From Gammaproteobacteria bacterium (lineage in GTDB: Bacteria > Pseudomonadota > Gammaproteobacteria > Granulosicoccales > Granulosicoccaceae), in NCBI GenBank assembly GCA_020444765.1, contig JAGRHW010000080.1, positions 1 to 11,888 on the forward strand: a DNA stretch of 11,888 bases. The letters are read 5' to 3'. Both the position numbers and the translations under genes were made by a program. The notes under the pieces were generated by a model. It made no database searches. It saw only the letters and a program-made list of their open reading frames with translations, and had not been told where the DNA came from. Positions 1 through 6,246 of this stretch are shown here, piece after piece; positions within the stretch are counted from its first letter, which is position 1; the number at the start of each line of letters is the position of its first letter.

Positions 1-7
1 GAAAACC

Positions 8-556
8 ATGCCGGTAAATCGTGCCGAGGATTCCGTGCTGTTGATCGTGGATATCCAGGAGAAACTGTCGCCGCATATTTTCGAGACGGAAAAAGTCACC
101 GAAAACTCGGCGCGGCTGATCAAAACCGCCAAACGCCTGGATATTCCGGTCGTGATAACCGAACAATACCCGCGAGGCCTCGGTCATACGGTCAGCGCCT
201 TGCAGCCCTTGCTGGACGGCTGCACGGTGATGGAAAAGATTCATTTCGGCGCGCTCTATGAGCCGGCAATTGTCGACAGGCTGGCGGAGATCGGCCGCCG
301 TAAGGTTTTGCTGACCGGCTCGGAAACCCATGTCTGCGTGATGCAAACCGCGCTGGCCCTGAAAGAACTCGGCTATACGCCGTCGATTGTCGAAGACGCC
401 AGTTCCTCGCGCCGCGCCATCGAGCGGGCCACCGGGCTCAAACGCATGCAGCAGGAAGGAGTGTTATCGGTCACCACGGAAATGCTGATGTTCGAGTGGC
501 TGCACCGCGCCGGTACCGACGAATTCCGTGACGTCCTGAAACTGATCAAGGATTGA
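8..556 (+). CDS. Isochorismatase-family cysteine hydrolase (ISOC/YcaC-like)
   Basis: This 182-residue protein belongs to the isochorismatase-like hydrolase superfamily. The visible catalytic triad is D15 (in LLIVDIQEKL), K77 (VMEKIHFG) and C110. C110 sits in the GSETHVC segment, which carries the nucleophile and the preceding cis-peptide turn. The TEQYPRGLGHTV stretch (51-62) resembles the ISOC1/ISOC2 branch more than true isochorismatases or nicotinamidases, so the substrate is unknown. There is no signal peptide, so it is cytoplasmic. The ATG lies 7 bases from the window edge and its ribosome binding site is out of view, but the N-terminus matches the usual family start (a short lead, then VxxVDxQ). 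The yjbQ-like gene follows after only 4 bases, so the two are very probably cotranscribed. Family assignment is secure; the reaction is not. Confidence 0.9.
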   Translation: MPVNRAEDSVLLIVDIQEKLSPHIFETEKVTENSARLIKTAKRLDIPVVITEQYPRGLGHTVSALQPLLDGCTVMEKIHFGALYEPAIVDRLAEIGRRKVLLTGSETHVCVMQTALALKELGYTPSIVEDASSSRRAIERATGLKRMQQEGVLSVTTEMLMFEWLHRAGTDEFRDVLKLIKD

Positions 557-560
557 AGCT

Positions 561-983
561 ATGAGCTGGATTCAAAAAGACTGTCAACTGCAAGCCCGAA
601 GCCGCGGATTTCATCTGGTAACGGAAGAGATTCTTCAGCATCTTCCCGAGCTGGCGTCCCTGCGCGTCGGGCTGCTGAATATTCTTATCAAACACACCTC
701 GGCATCCCTGACCATCAACGAGAATGCCGATCCCTCGGTGCGCGCGGATTTCGAGAGCTTTTTCAATCACGCGGTGCCCGAGAACCAGCCGTATTTTCGC
801 CACACGCTGGAAGGCAGCGATGATATGCCCGGGCATATCAAGGCCAGCCTGCTGGGCGCGACTCTGTCCATCCCGGTGACGGATGGACGTTTGAATCTCG
901 GCACCTGGCAGGGTATTTATCTGTGCGAACACAGAAATGCCGGCGGACCGCGCCATCTGGTTCTGACGCTGACGGGCGAATAA
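561..983 (+). CDS. yjbQ: YjbQ / UPF0047 family protein (possible thiamine-phosphate synthase activity)
   Basis: The 140-residue protein has the full UPF0047 (YjbQ) length and motifs: HTSASLTINENADPSVRAD at 45-63, SDDMPGHIK around 86-93, and GRLNLGTWQGIYLCEHR near the C-terminus. H45, H92 and H124 are candidates for the conserved metal-binding histidines of the fold. E. coli YjbQ is reported to have a weak secondary thiamine-phosphate synthase activity; the true role of the family is unsettled. The start is ATG with an AAGGA ribosome binding site lying inside the end of the preceding hydrolase gene, 4 bases away, which suggests translational coupling. No rho-independent terminator follows. The next gene is a tRNA on the other strand. 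Confidence 0.92.
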   Translation: MSWIQKDCQLQARSRGFHLVTEEILQHLPELASLRVGLLNILIKHTSASLTINENADPSVRADFESFFNHAVPENQPYFRHTLEGSDDMPGHIKASLLGATLSIPVTDGRLNLGTWQGIYLCEHRNAGGPRHLVLTLTGE

Positions 984-1061
984 ACGTTCGCAGGCTCGCG
1001 CTTGTATTGATGTCCGTGGCACGCCCGGTGAAACCGGCTATGCTGAGAGAGGGGCCAGAAG

Positions 1062-1137
1062 TGGTGCCGCTTAAGTGACTCGAACACTTGACCTACCACT
1101 TACGAAGCGGTTGCTCTACCAACTGAGCTAAAGCGGC
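1062..1137 (-). tRNA. tRNA-Thr (anticodon CGT)
   Basis: A complete cloverleaf reads on the minus strand. The acceptor stem GCCGCTT pairs with AAGCGGC. The D arm is GCTC-AGTTGGTA-GAGC. The anticodon stem ACCGC/GTGGT (one G-U pair) encloses the loop TTCGTAA. The variable loop is short, and the T arm is AAGTG-TTCGAGT-CACTT. The discriminator is A and the CCA end is encoded (1062-1064). The anticodon CGT (complement at 1102-1104) reads the threonine codon ACG. The gene is 76 nt including CCA and has no intron. It is a single tRNA between the yjbQ-like gene and the cytochrome c gene. I saw no integrase or repeated tRNA 3' end that would mark it as an attachment site in this window. Confidence 0.96.
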
Positions 1138-1162
1138 GCCGGGAACCTGTCTGGCGGGGCTT

Positions 1163-1191
1163 ATTATAGCCGGAACACCGGTTTATGACAG
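1163..1191 (-). promoter_or_regulatory. Sigma70-type promoter of tRNA-Thr
   Basis: On the minus strand CTGTCA (complement of 1186-1191, 4/6 to TTGACA) is separated by 17 bases from a perfect TATAAT (complement of 1163-1168). Transcription would start near 1156. The stretch just after the -10 is G+C-rich (AAGCCCCGCC), as in stable-RNA promoters under stringent control. It lies between the cytochrome c stop and the tRNA, so the tRNA has its own promoter. Confidence 0.7.
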
Positions 1192-1220
1192 GCCCTTTAT
1201 CGTTATAGGGCAATGCCGGA

Positions 1221-1709
1221 TCAATTACCGCAAAAACGCTCCAAGTTGCGTTTTTCCATCTGAATATGCCGGTCGACCCGGCCGCTTTTTTCGGCTTCCT
1301 CCACCAGCGTCCGCCAATGCGCGCAGGGTGGGGGGAAGTCGGTTTCGAAAATAAAGCTGGCGATATTGTTGAGCATGTCTTCCGGCAGGGGCATGGGCGG
1401 CATCAGACCAAACTGCCTGAGCGGTTCGCGCATCAGCGCCTTGCTTTCCGATGGTTCGGTTGCCCATTCCCTGATAGCTGCGACAAAAGAATCCCTGTCC
1501 GGGTACATTCGCAAGTAGCGGTTTTTAACGCCGAACAGCGGTGGCCCAAGCGGTGGTTGCCGGTCTGCATCGTGACAAACCGTGCAGGTCGAGATGAGTT
1601 TTTCGCCTTCTTTGGCGGCCTCTGTCAGACCGCTGGCGATTGCCGGCGGGGTGCTCAACAGTAGACAGAGCAACAGGGCAGCAGGGAAAGCCGTCGCAGT
1701 AATTTTCAT
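1221..1709 (-). CDS. Periplasmic monoheme cytochrome c
   Basis: The start chosen is the ATG at 1709. It gives 162 residues beginning MKITATAFPAALLLCLLL, a Sec signal peptide with likely cleavage after A25 (AIA-SG), and it is preceded by AGGA at good spacing. A longer in-frame version from 1778 would overlap dsbB and hide the signal peptide. The mature protein has one heme attachment motif, C42-T-V-C-H46. A likely axial methionine is in GLMPPMP (M103 or M106), followed by a helix typical of class I cytochromes. The roughly 40-residue C-terminal tail contains two more cysteines (in PPCAHW and RFCGN) that could form a disulfide. Its specific electron partner is unknown. It starts 19 bases after the dsbB stop, so the two probably share a transcript. 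Confidence 0.9.
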   Translation of the reverse strand: MKITATAFPAALLLCLLLSTPPAIASGLTEAAKEGEKLISTCTVCHDADRQPPLGPPLFGVKNRYLRMYPDRDSFVAAIREWATEPSESKALMREPLRQFGLMPPMPLPEDMLNNIASFIFETDFPPPCAHWRTLVEEAEKSGRVDRHIQMEKRNLERFCGN

Positions 1710-1728
1710 AGTCTGTATTCCTGACGCT

Positions 1729-2217
1729 TTAGCGTCTGGCGATAATAATCCACAAGCCGTAAACAGCGAAACCGGCAAAAGCGACGAAAGTCCAGGCCGG
1801 GATACTCAGGCCGAGAAAACTCCAGAGAATTTCCGAGCATTCGCCGGAGCCCGTGAAAATTTCCTTGAATACCTTGTCCAGCGGCATGACTTCGAGCATA
1901 TAGTCCAGCCCCGGTCCGCATTCAGGCACCTCATCGGGTGGCAGGTTTTGCAGATACACATGCCAGCCCGAAACGCCGGCGCCGAACAGCGCAACGATGG
2001 TTGCCAGCGCGCCGTAAACCGGTCGCATTATGCCTTGCGGATTGTGCAGGGTTGCGATCAGATAAACCGCGCCGAGCGTGATAAATATCACCCGCTGCAC
2101 CACGCACAAGGGGCAGGGACTCAGTCCCAGGGTGTGCTGAAAATACCACAGTGCGGTTGCCATCGCGAAAACGCAGCCGGCAAGACCCAGCGCAAAAACC
2201 GTTCGCGCTCGTTGCAT
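1729..2217 (-). CDS. dsbB: Disulfide bond formation protein DsbB
   Basis: This is an inner-membrane quinone reductase that reoxidises DsbA and passes electrons to ubiquinone or menaquinone. The 162 residues match DsbB length. There are four hydrophobic helices (about 7-27, 43-57, 65-84, 137-160). The first periplasmic loop holds the C35-P-L-C38 active site followed by Q41-R42, the family's quinone-contacting arginine position. The second loop has the other redox pair at C100 and C127 in the segment VPECGPGLDYML...GSGECSE. The ATG at 2217 has AGAGGA 8 bases upstream. It is the first gene of a two-gene unit with a cytochrome c downstream. No dsbA is in view. Confidence 0.96.
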   Translation of the reverse strand: MQRARTVFALGLAGCVFAMATALWYFQHTLGLSPCPLCVVQRVIFITLGAVYLIATLHNPQGIMRPVYGALATIVALFGAGVSGWHVYLQNLPPDEVPECGPGLDYMLEVMPLDKVFKEIFTGSGECSEILWSFLGLSIPAWTFVAFAGFAVYGLWIIIARR

Positions 2218-2256
2218 TATTTTATTCCTCTAGTTTTGTTTAAAACGATCGATGGT

Positions 2257-2278
2257 AAAGCCGCATATTGACGGCTTT
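2257..2278. other. Hairpin in the dsbB upstream region
   Basis: AAAGCCG (2257-2263) and CGGCTTT (2272-2278) are perfect 7-bp arms around an 8-base loop. The structure lies about 40 bases upstream of the dsbB start. It is followed by TTTT (one T beyond the arm) then CCC on the plus strand, and only by TTTACC on the minus strand, so it is a weak intrinsic terminator in either direction. It may be a leader structure of dsbB or the mark of an upstream operon end. Confidence 0.3.
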
Positions 2279-2463
2279 TCCCAGCGTGACAGAAGCGTAT
2301 AAGAGTGTAGCATTTCATCTGCCCGCTGGAGTTTTCTGTCCTGATTGCAGGGTTTGCCCCTCGGGTACATCGTCTGTTGAGAGGAACATTGACTAATCAC
2401 GTGTTATGCGCCAGATTGACAGGCCGATAACCTGTAATTTCCGGATTCCGACGAGTCAATAAA

Positions 2464-2892
2464 ATGCGCAGCGGCCATGTATATCTGGCACTGGATAGCC
2501 GTCATAAAGGATTGATCAGGCTTGCCGGATCGGAAGTCGTACCCGACGAAATAACCGATTCCGGGCGTATTCTCTGGGTCGGGCGCTTCCAGGACCGGGA
2601 CGCCGGTATGATGCACGCACATAACCGTCTGTGCCGACGCCTGGTCGACATCGATCAGCGGCTATACGACGCCCCGGTCGCGCAGGCGATTGCCGCGTTG
2701 GAAACGGATAATCTGCCGCATCAGCGGGTTTTTATCGATCCTTCGCTGGACGCACAAACCCGCCACGATCTGGATCGCTGGGCAGCGTATTACCGGCAGC
2801 GCGAGCGTCGGCTTGAAACACTGGTCGGCTGGATTCGTGTCACCGCAATCAGCTTGCTAGTCTTCAACTTCCTGTTCGGGATCGGCGGGTAA
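2464..2892 (+). CDS. Hypothetical protein with C-terminal hydrophobic segment
   Basis: I do not recognise this 142-residue protein. It begins MRSGHVYLALDSRHKG, has charged, probably helical stretches (HAHNRLCRRLVDIDQRLYD; about 90-120 rich in Arg/Asp/Gln), and ends in a hydrophobic run (about 125-140, VTAISLLVFNFLFGIGG) that could be a single membrane helix or amphipathic anchor. The ATG at 2464 is the only normal start after the in-frame stop at 2428. Its ribosome binding site is weak (ACGAG). Codon use resembles the flanking genes. The last 36 bases overlap the end of the convergent metallophosphoesterase gene, which codes clearly there, so the C-terminal tail is constrained by two reading frames. 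It is likely real but could be short-lived in evolution. Confidence 0.6.
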   Translation: MRSGHVYLALDSRHKGLIRLAGSEVVPDEITDSGRILWVGRFQDRDAGMMHAHNRLCRRLVDIDQRLYDAPVAQAIAALETDNLPHQRVFIDPSLDAQTRHDLDRWAAYYRQRERRLETLVGWIRVTAISLLVFNFLFGIGG

Positions 2893-3831
2893 CAACTCGA
2901 TCAGCGTCACTTCCGGCGGGCAGTTGATCCGCACATCGACCACCGACACGCCCGAGCCCACCGAGGTATAGCCCTGCAGCGCCGAGAACTGCCACAAGCC
3001 CTTGGTGTAGCGGCGCGGACAGTTGGCGTTGACCATAAAGGGCACGCCGCCCGGCAGGCAGACCTGACCGCCGTGCGTGTGGCCGCAGAGCATCAGCTCG
3101 AATTTTGCAAAAGCCGCCTGTTTGTACATTTCCGGCGAGTGCGATAACAGGATCGACAGGGCGTCGTGCGGTATGGCGTCGCAGGCCAGCTCCATATTGT
3201 CGGAGCGGTAGTAATGCGGATCGTCGATCCCGGCCAGGTAGATCCGCTCGCCGTCGCGTTCCAGCGCGACCGATTCATTGATCAGCATCCGGATGTCCAT
3301 TTTCTCGAAGTGCGGCACCATGCGGATCGAGTCATGATTGCCGAGAATCGCATAGACCTCGTTTTTCAGATGAGGCCGGACTTTGGCCATCGCCGCCATG
3401 GTCGGCAGATGACTGCCCCAGGTTTTGGCGCGATAGTCGCCGGTCAGCACGCAGATATCGTAATCAAGATCCTTGACCGCCTCAATCAGCGCCGCTGGCA
3501 TATCAGGATTCATGTCGAGATGCAGGTCGCTGATCAGCAGCAGGGTATAGCCTTCAAACTTGTCGGGCAGACTCTTCAGACGGATAGCCTGCCTGTTGAG
3601 GCGGATATCCAGCGCGTTTCTGCGGCCGCGTTTGCGCATACCGAGCAGGCGCAGGGTGCCGCGAATCACTGAGTGGATCGAATACCAGTTTTCGATATGA
3701 AACAGGTTGATACCCTGGCCGATGACCCAGCCTTCGCGGTGTTCCTCGATGCCGAGGCGTTGTTTGAGATGATACGGGTTGATGCGTTCCTGCAGGTACA
3801 GCAGCTCCTCATCGAATGTCTGGTCTTCCAT
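2857..3831 (-). CDS. Calcineurin-type metallophosphoesterase (YkuE/YaeI-like)
   Basis: The 324-residue protein shows all metal-binding motifs of the calcineurin phosphoesterase fold in order: D102-x-H104 (LLISDLHLD), G131-D132-Y-R134, G164-N-H-D167, H231 in LLSHSPEMY, and G250-H-T-H-G-G-Q256. This set and the GHTHGGQ ending fit the YkuE/YaeI group, some of which act on lipid or UDP-diacylglucosamine substrates. Unlike many of those, it has no N-terminal membrane helix. Instead there is a hydrophilic, charged leader of about 90 residues. The substrate is unknown. The ATG at 3829-3831 has GGAG about 10 bases upstream. It is divergent from the hemerythrin gene and overlaps the convergent hypothetical gene by 36 bases. 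Confidence 0.92.
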   Translation of the reverse strand: MEDQTFDEELLYLQERINPYHLKQRLGIEEHREGWVIGQGINLFHIENWYSIHSVIRGTLRLLGMRKRGRRNALDIRLNRQAIRLKSLPDKFEGYTLLLISDLHLDMNPDMPAALIEAVKDLDYDICVLTGDYRAKTWGSHLPTMAAMAKVRPHLKNEVYAILGNHDSIRMVPHFEKMDIRMLINESVALERDGERIYLAGIDDPHYYRSDNMELACDAIPHDALSILLSHSPEMYKQAAFAKFELMLCGHTHGGQVCLPGGVPFMVNANCPRRYTKGLWQFSALQGYTSVGSGVSVVDVRINCPPEVTLIELLPADPEQEVED

Positions 3832-3959
3832 TCCGGGCTCCGGGTTGATTGCTGGTATAAGTTTGACACAGTTGAAAAAAATTTTGCTTTACAGGCTTGT
3901 GACGATCGCCAATCGTCGGCAACACGTGCGGGTGGCAGTTGTCTGTACGGTACGGTAAA

Positions 3960-3973
3960 TTGATTTTAATCAT
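3960..3973. promoter_or_regulatory. FNR/ANR/DNR-type binding site
   Basis: The sequence TTGAT-TTTA-ATCAT matches the FNR-family consensus TTGAT-N4-ATCAA at 9 of 10 defined positions and is centred at 3966.5. If it drives the hemerythrin gene as a class II site (centre at -41.5), transcription would begin near 4008. That leaves a leader of about 26 bases carrying the GGGG ribosome binding site and the ATG at 4034. The -10 region there (around 3996-4006, AATGCT / TAAAAA) is only a fair match. FNR (oxygen) or DNR/NNR (nitric oxide) regulators share this site type and cannot be told apart by sequence alone. It could also act on the divergent metallophosphoesterase gene. Confidence 0.6.
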
Positions 3974-3986
3974 TGAGGTAAGGCTT

Positions 3987-4046
3987 ATGATCAGCAATGC
4001 TAAAAAGCCACTGCAAACCACGGGGTTATTACCATGCAAAAATTAA
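3987..4046 (+). CDS. Possible 19-residue leader peptide overlapping the hemerythrin start
   Basis: The ATG at 3987 is preceded by GAGG at about 9 bases, a better ribosome binding site than many in this window. The frame encodes MISNAKKPLQTTGLLPCKN and stops at 4044-4046, 13 bases past the ATG of the hemerythrin gene. A ribosome finishing this frame would be positioned at the downstream start, so coupling is possible. It would not be translated if transcription starts near 4008, as the FNR-like box predicts. No family is recognised, and a chance frame is quite possible. Confidence 0.3.
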   Translation: MISNAKKPLQTTGLLPCKN

Positions 4047-4597
4047 TGGCTGAACTACGCCGTGATCACAGAAACATCGGACGCCTGTTAAAACTGCTCG
4101 AAGGCGAGCTGGACAAGATGTCCAACGACGGCGATCCGGATCTGCTGTTGATGCTCGATATCGTCGATTATGTCGAGAACTATCCGGATCTTGTCCATCA
4201 TCCACGTGAAAATCTCGTTTTCGCCGCTTACAAGGCGAAAAGTCTCGAAGGCGCCGAGATCGTCGACGGTCTGCTGGAGGAGCACCGCCTGTTACCGAAA
4301 ATGACCCGTTTGTTCCGCACTTTGCTCGAGGAAGTCAGCGACAGCGCGATCATTATTACCCGCGATGAGCTCCGGGCGAAAGCCCAGGAGTATATAGATC
4401 GTCAGCGTGAGCACCTCAACACCGAGGAAAGGTTGATGTTCCCGATGATCGAGAGCACGCTGGATGAGGAAGACTGGCATGACCTGGAAGCCACCTCGCC
4501 GGAATACAAGGACCCGCTGTTCGACGCCGAGGTCGATCGTTACCAGAATATTCTCAACTATCTGCGCGAGCGGGAGCAGCAGGAAGAGCCGGCCTGA
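4034..4597 (+). CDS. Hemerythrin-domain (HHE) protein
   Basis: The 187-residue cytoplasmic protein carries one hemerythrin-like four-helix bundle for a di-iron site. Candidate ligands are H12 (RRDHRNI), H55/H56 and E59 (VHHPRENLVF), E82/E83-H84 (LLEEHRLL), and H127 with E131/E132 (REHLNTEERLMFP). The roughly 40 residues after the bundle are acidic and helical. Family members bind oxygen or nitric oxide, or help iron-sulfur repair; which applies here is not shown. The ATG has GGGG 8 bases upstream. The FNR-type box upstream suggests control by oxygen or nitric oxide. The stop TGA (4595-4597) touches the stop of the convergent hydrolase gene with no intergenic base. Confidence 0.92.
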   Translation: MQKLMAELRRDHRNIGRLLKLLEGELDKMSNDGDPDLLLMLDIVDYVENYPDLVHHPRENLVFAAYKAKSLEGAEIVDGLLEEHRLLPKMTRLFRTLLEEVSDSAIIITRDELRAKAQEYIDRQREHLNTEERLMFPMIESTLDEEDWHDLEATSPEYKDPLFDAEVDRYQNILNYLREREQQEEPA

Positions 4598-5353
4598 TCA
4601 GCCGTCATAGGGCTCACGTAATTCCAGCAGGGTTTTTTTGACAATCGTCAGCGAGGCCTCGTCGGACAGGCGATGGTCGGCATTTTTCAACAGCAGCATA
4701 CGCGCATCTTTACCCGTCAGGCATTCCAGCGTCCTGGCCGAGGTCTGCCAGGGGATGTCGGCATCCCGCAGGCCGTGAATCAGTCGGACCGGGCAGTCGA
4801 TTGCCAGCGGTTTATCCAGCAGCCGGTGACGCAGGCTGTCATCAAGCAGCGCGCGGCTGATCGGGTAGGGTGATTGGTCGTCATAATCCGACGGCAGTAA
4901 TATCCGTCCCTGTTCCCGCAGGGTTTGGCGTTGCGCGTCATCGAGCCGTTCGCAGATCAGTTCGATAAGAAAGTCCGTGGCGGCCGCCAGCAATAACAGC
5001 CCGGTTATCCTGTCAGGCCGTCGCAGCGTTGCCAGCAGGGCGATCCAGGCGCCCATGCTGGAACCGATGATAATCTGCGGTCCGGTCAGGCCGTCGAGAA
5101 CCTGCAGGGTATCGTCGAGCCAGTCGCTGAGCGTGCCTTCCTCGAACCGGCCCGGCGAGACGCCGTGTCCACGGTAATCGAAACGCGTAAAAGCCCAGCC
5201 GCGCGCCAGCGCAAACTGTTCGAGCGCCACGGCTTTGCTGCCGGCCATGCTGGACTTGAAGCCGCCGCAAAAAAGGATGCCGGGTGTTTGCCCCGCGGTT
5301 TTGTTGATGGCCAGGGCCGGTTTGTCTATCGAATCATGGCGGTCGCCGGTCAT
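4598..5353 (-). CDS. Alpha/beta hydrolase (ABHD10-like)
   Basis: The start chosen is ATG 5353, giving 251 residues, a normal length for the family. The open frame continues antisense through lutA, but that part has no domain and codes clearly on the other strand. The protein shows an oxyanion segment FCGGFKSSMAGSKA (28-41), the strand-turn FDYRGHGVS (58-66), and the nucleophile elbow G97-S-S99-M-G101. D197 (HGLRDADIP) and H227 (NADHRL) complete the triad. The GG-x-S-x-M-x-GSKA and FDYRGHG pattern resembles mammalian ABHD10, a thioesterase/esterase, but the bacterial substrate is unknown. The ribosome binding site is weak (AGAG). It is divergent from lutA, with a 108-base shared control region. 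Confidence 0.88.
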   Translation of the reverse strand: MTGDRHDSIDKPALAINKTAGQTPGILFCGGFKSSMAGSKAVALEQFALARGWAFTRFDYRGHGVSPGRFEEGTLSDWLDDTLQVLDGLTGPQIIIGSSMGAWIALLATLRRPDRITGLLLLAAATDFLIELICERLDDAQRQTLREQGRILLPSDYDDQSPYPISRALLDDSLRHRLLDKPLAIDCPVRLIHGLRDADIPWQTSARTLECLTGKDARMLLLKNADHRLSDEASLTIVKKTLLELREPYDG

Positions 5354-5398
5354 GCTGTTTGTCTCTGAACTGAAAACATCGATGCCATTCGTCTTGCC

Positions 5399-5440
5399 GA
5401 TCGTCTTGATGCTATGATCGTCGATCTCATGAGTAATAAT
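5399..5440 (+). promoter_or_regulatory. Candidate lut promoter/operator region
   Basis: The gap between the divergent hydrolase and lutA contains AATAAT (5435-5440, 5/6 to the -10 consensus) without a good -35. Just upstream is a perfect small palindrome GATCG-T-CGATC (5416-5426). GATCGTC also occurs as a direct repeat at 5399-5405 and 5416-5422, 17 bases apart. A regulator may bind here and compensate for the poor -35. I cannot match it to a known LutR or LldR operator. Confidence 0.3.
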
Positions 5441-5461
5441 AGAAAACGCTGAGGATATTGC

Positions 5462-6238
5462 GTGACCGAACCTTCTCCCACGGTTAAACGCGTCGGCCTG
5501 TTTGTGACCTGCCTGGTCGATGCCATGCGACCGAACATCGGCTTTGCCGCGGTCAGTCTGCTGGAAGCCGCCGGTTGCCGTGTCGAGGTGCCGCCGCAGC
5601 AGACCTGCTGCGGTCAGCCCGCCTATAATTCGGGTGACGACAAGGACGCGATCAGGCTCGCCAAGCAAACCATTATCGCGCTGGAGGATTACGATTACGT
5701 CGTTGCGCCGAGCGGCTCCTGCGCGGCGATGCTGAAAGTGCATTATCCAGGGCTGTTGCGGCACGATGACGCCTGGCATGCGCGGGCGAAAAAGTTCGCC
5801 GAAAAATGTTTCGAGTTGACGAGTTTTCTGGTCGATCAGCTCGGCGTAAAAGATGCACAAGCCGATTACCACGGAACCGCCAGTTACCACGACAGTTGCT
5901 CCGGTCTGCGTGAACTCGGGGTCAAGCCGCAGCCCAGAAAACTGCTTGAAAATGTTTCCGGGCTTGTATTGAGTGAAATGGACGACGCGGAAGTCTGCTG
6001 CGGATTCGGCGGCACGTTTTGCGTCAAATATCCTGATATCTCGGAAAAAATGCTTGATGACAAACTGGCCAATATCACCGCCAGCGGTGCCGATACGGTA
6101 CTTGGCGGCGATCTCGGCTGTCTGCTGAATATCGCCGGTCGCGCCAGCCGCCGGGGACACGATCTCAAGGTCTATCATGTTGCCGAAGTGCTGGCCGATA
6201 TGACCGACATTCCCGCCATCGGCAAGCCGGGCAAGTGA
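5462..6238 (+). CDS. lutA: Lactate utilization protein LutA (CCG-domain iron-sulfur subunit)
   Basis: This is a subunit of the LutABC (YkgEFG) complex that oxidises lactate to pyruvate. The 258-residue protein has two CCG cysteine-rich domains. The first has C49-C50-G51 (QQTCCGQPAYNSG) with C87 in the PSGSCAAML segment. The second has C146 (HDSCSGLREL), C179-C180-G181 and C187 (CCGFGGTFC). Such domains bind iron-sulfur clusters and are shared with heterodisulfide reductase HdrB and glycolate oxidase GlcF. The start is GTG at 5462 with TGAGGA about 7 bases upstream. lutB follows after 8 bases. No lactate permease or regulator gene is adjacent. Confidence 0.94.
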   Translation: MTEPSPTVKRVGLFVTCLVDAMRPNIGFAAVSLLEAAGCRVEVPPQQTCCGQPAYNSGDDKDAIRLAKQTIIALEDYDYVVAPSGSCAAMLKVHYPGLLRHDDAWHARAKKFAEKCFELTSFLVDQLGVKDAQADYHGTASYHDSCSGLRELGVKPQPRKLLENVSGLVLSEMDDAEVCCGFGGTFCVKYPDISEKMLDDKLANITASGADTVLGGDLGCLLNIAGRASRRGHDLKVYHVAEVLADMTDIPAIGKPGK

Positions 6239-6246
6239 GCTGAAGC

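Noticed and set aside
1021..1045. CCGGT-GAA-ACCGG hairpin as a terminator for yjbQ or the tRNA
   Set aside because: The stem is only 5 bp and no T run follows on either strand.
1062..1137. tRNA-Thr as an integration site for a mobile element
   Set aside because: No integrase, no direct repeat of the tRNA 3' end and no foreign-looking cargo are visible nearby.
1198..1220. GCCCT/AGGGC hairpin as terminator of the cytochrome gene
   Set aside because: Five pairs around a 10-base loop and no T run make it too weak to call.
1710..1778. Longer N-terminus for the cytochrome c
   Set aside because: It overlaps dsbB and puts 23 residues before a clear signal peptide. The ATG at 1709 has a good ribosome binding site.
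1585..2271. Plus-strand open frame across dsbB and the cytochrome gene
   Set aside because: It is antisense to two genes with diagnostic motifs and has no family features.
3863..3892. Perfect TTGACA followed by an A-tract upstream of the hemerythrin gene
   Set aside because: No acceptable -10 lies 16-19 bases downstream, so I did not call a promoter. The A7T4 tract may simply bend the DNA.
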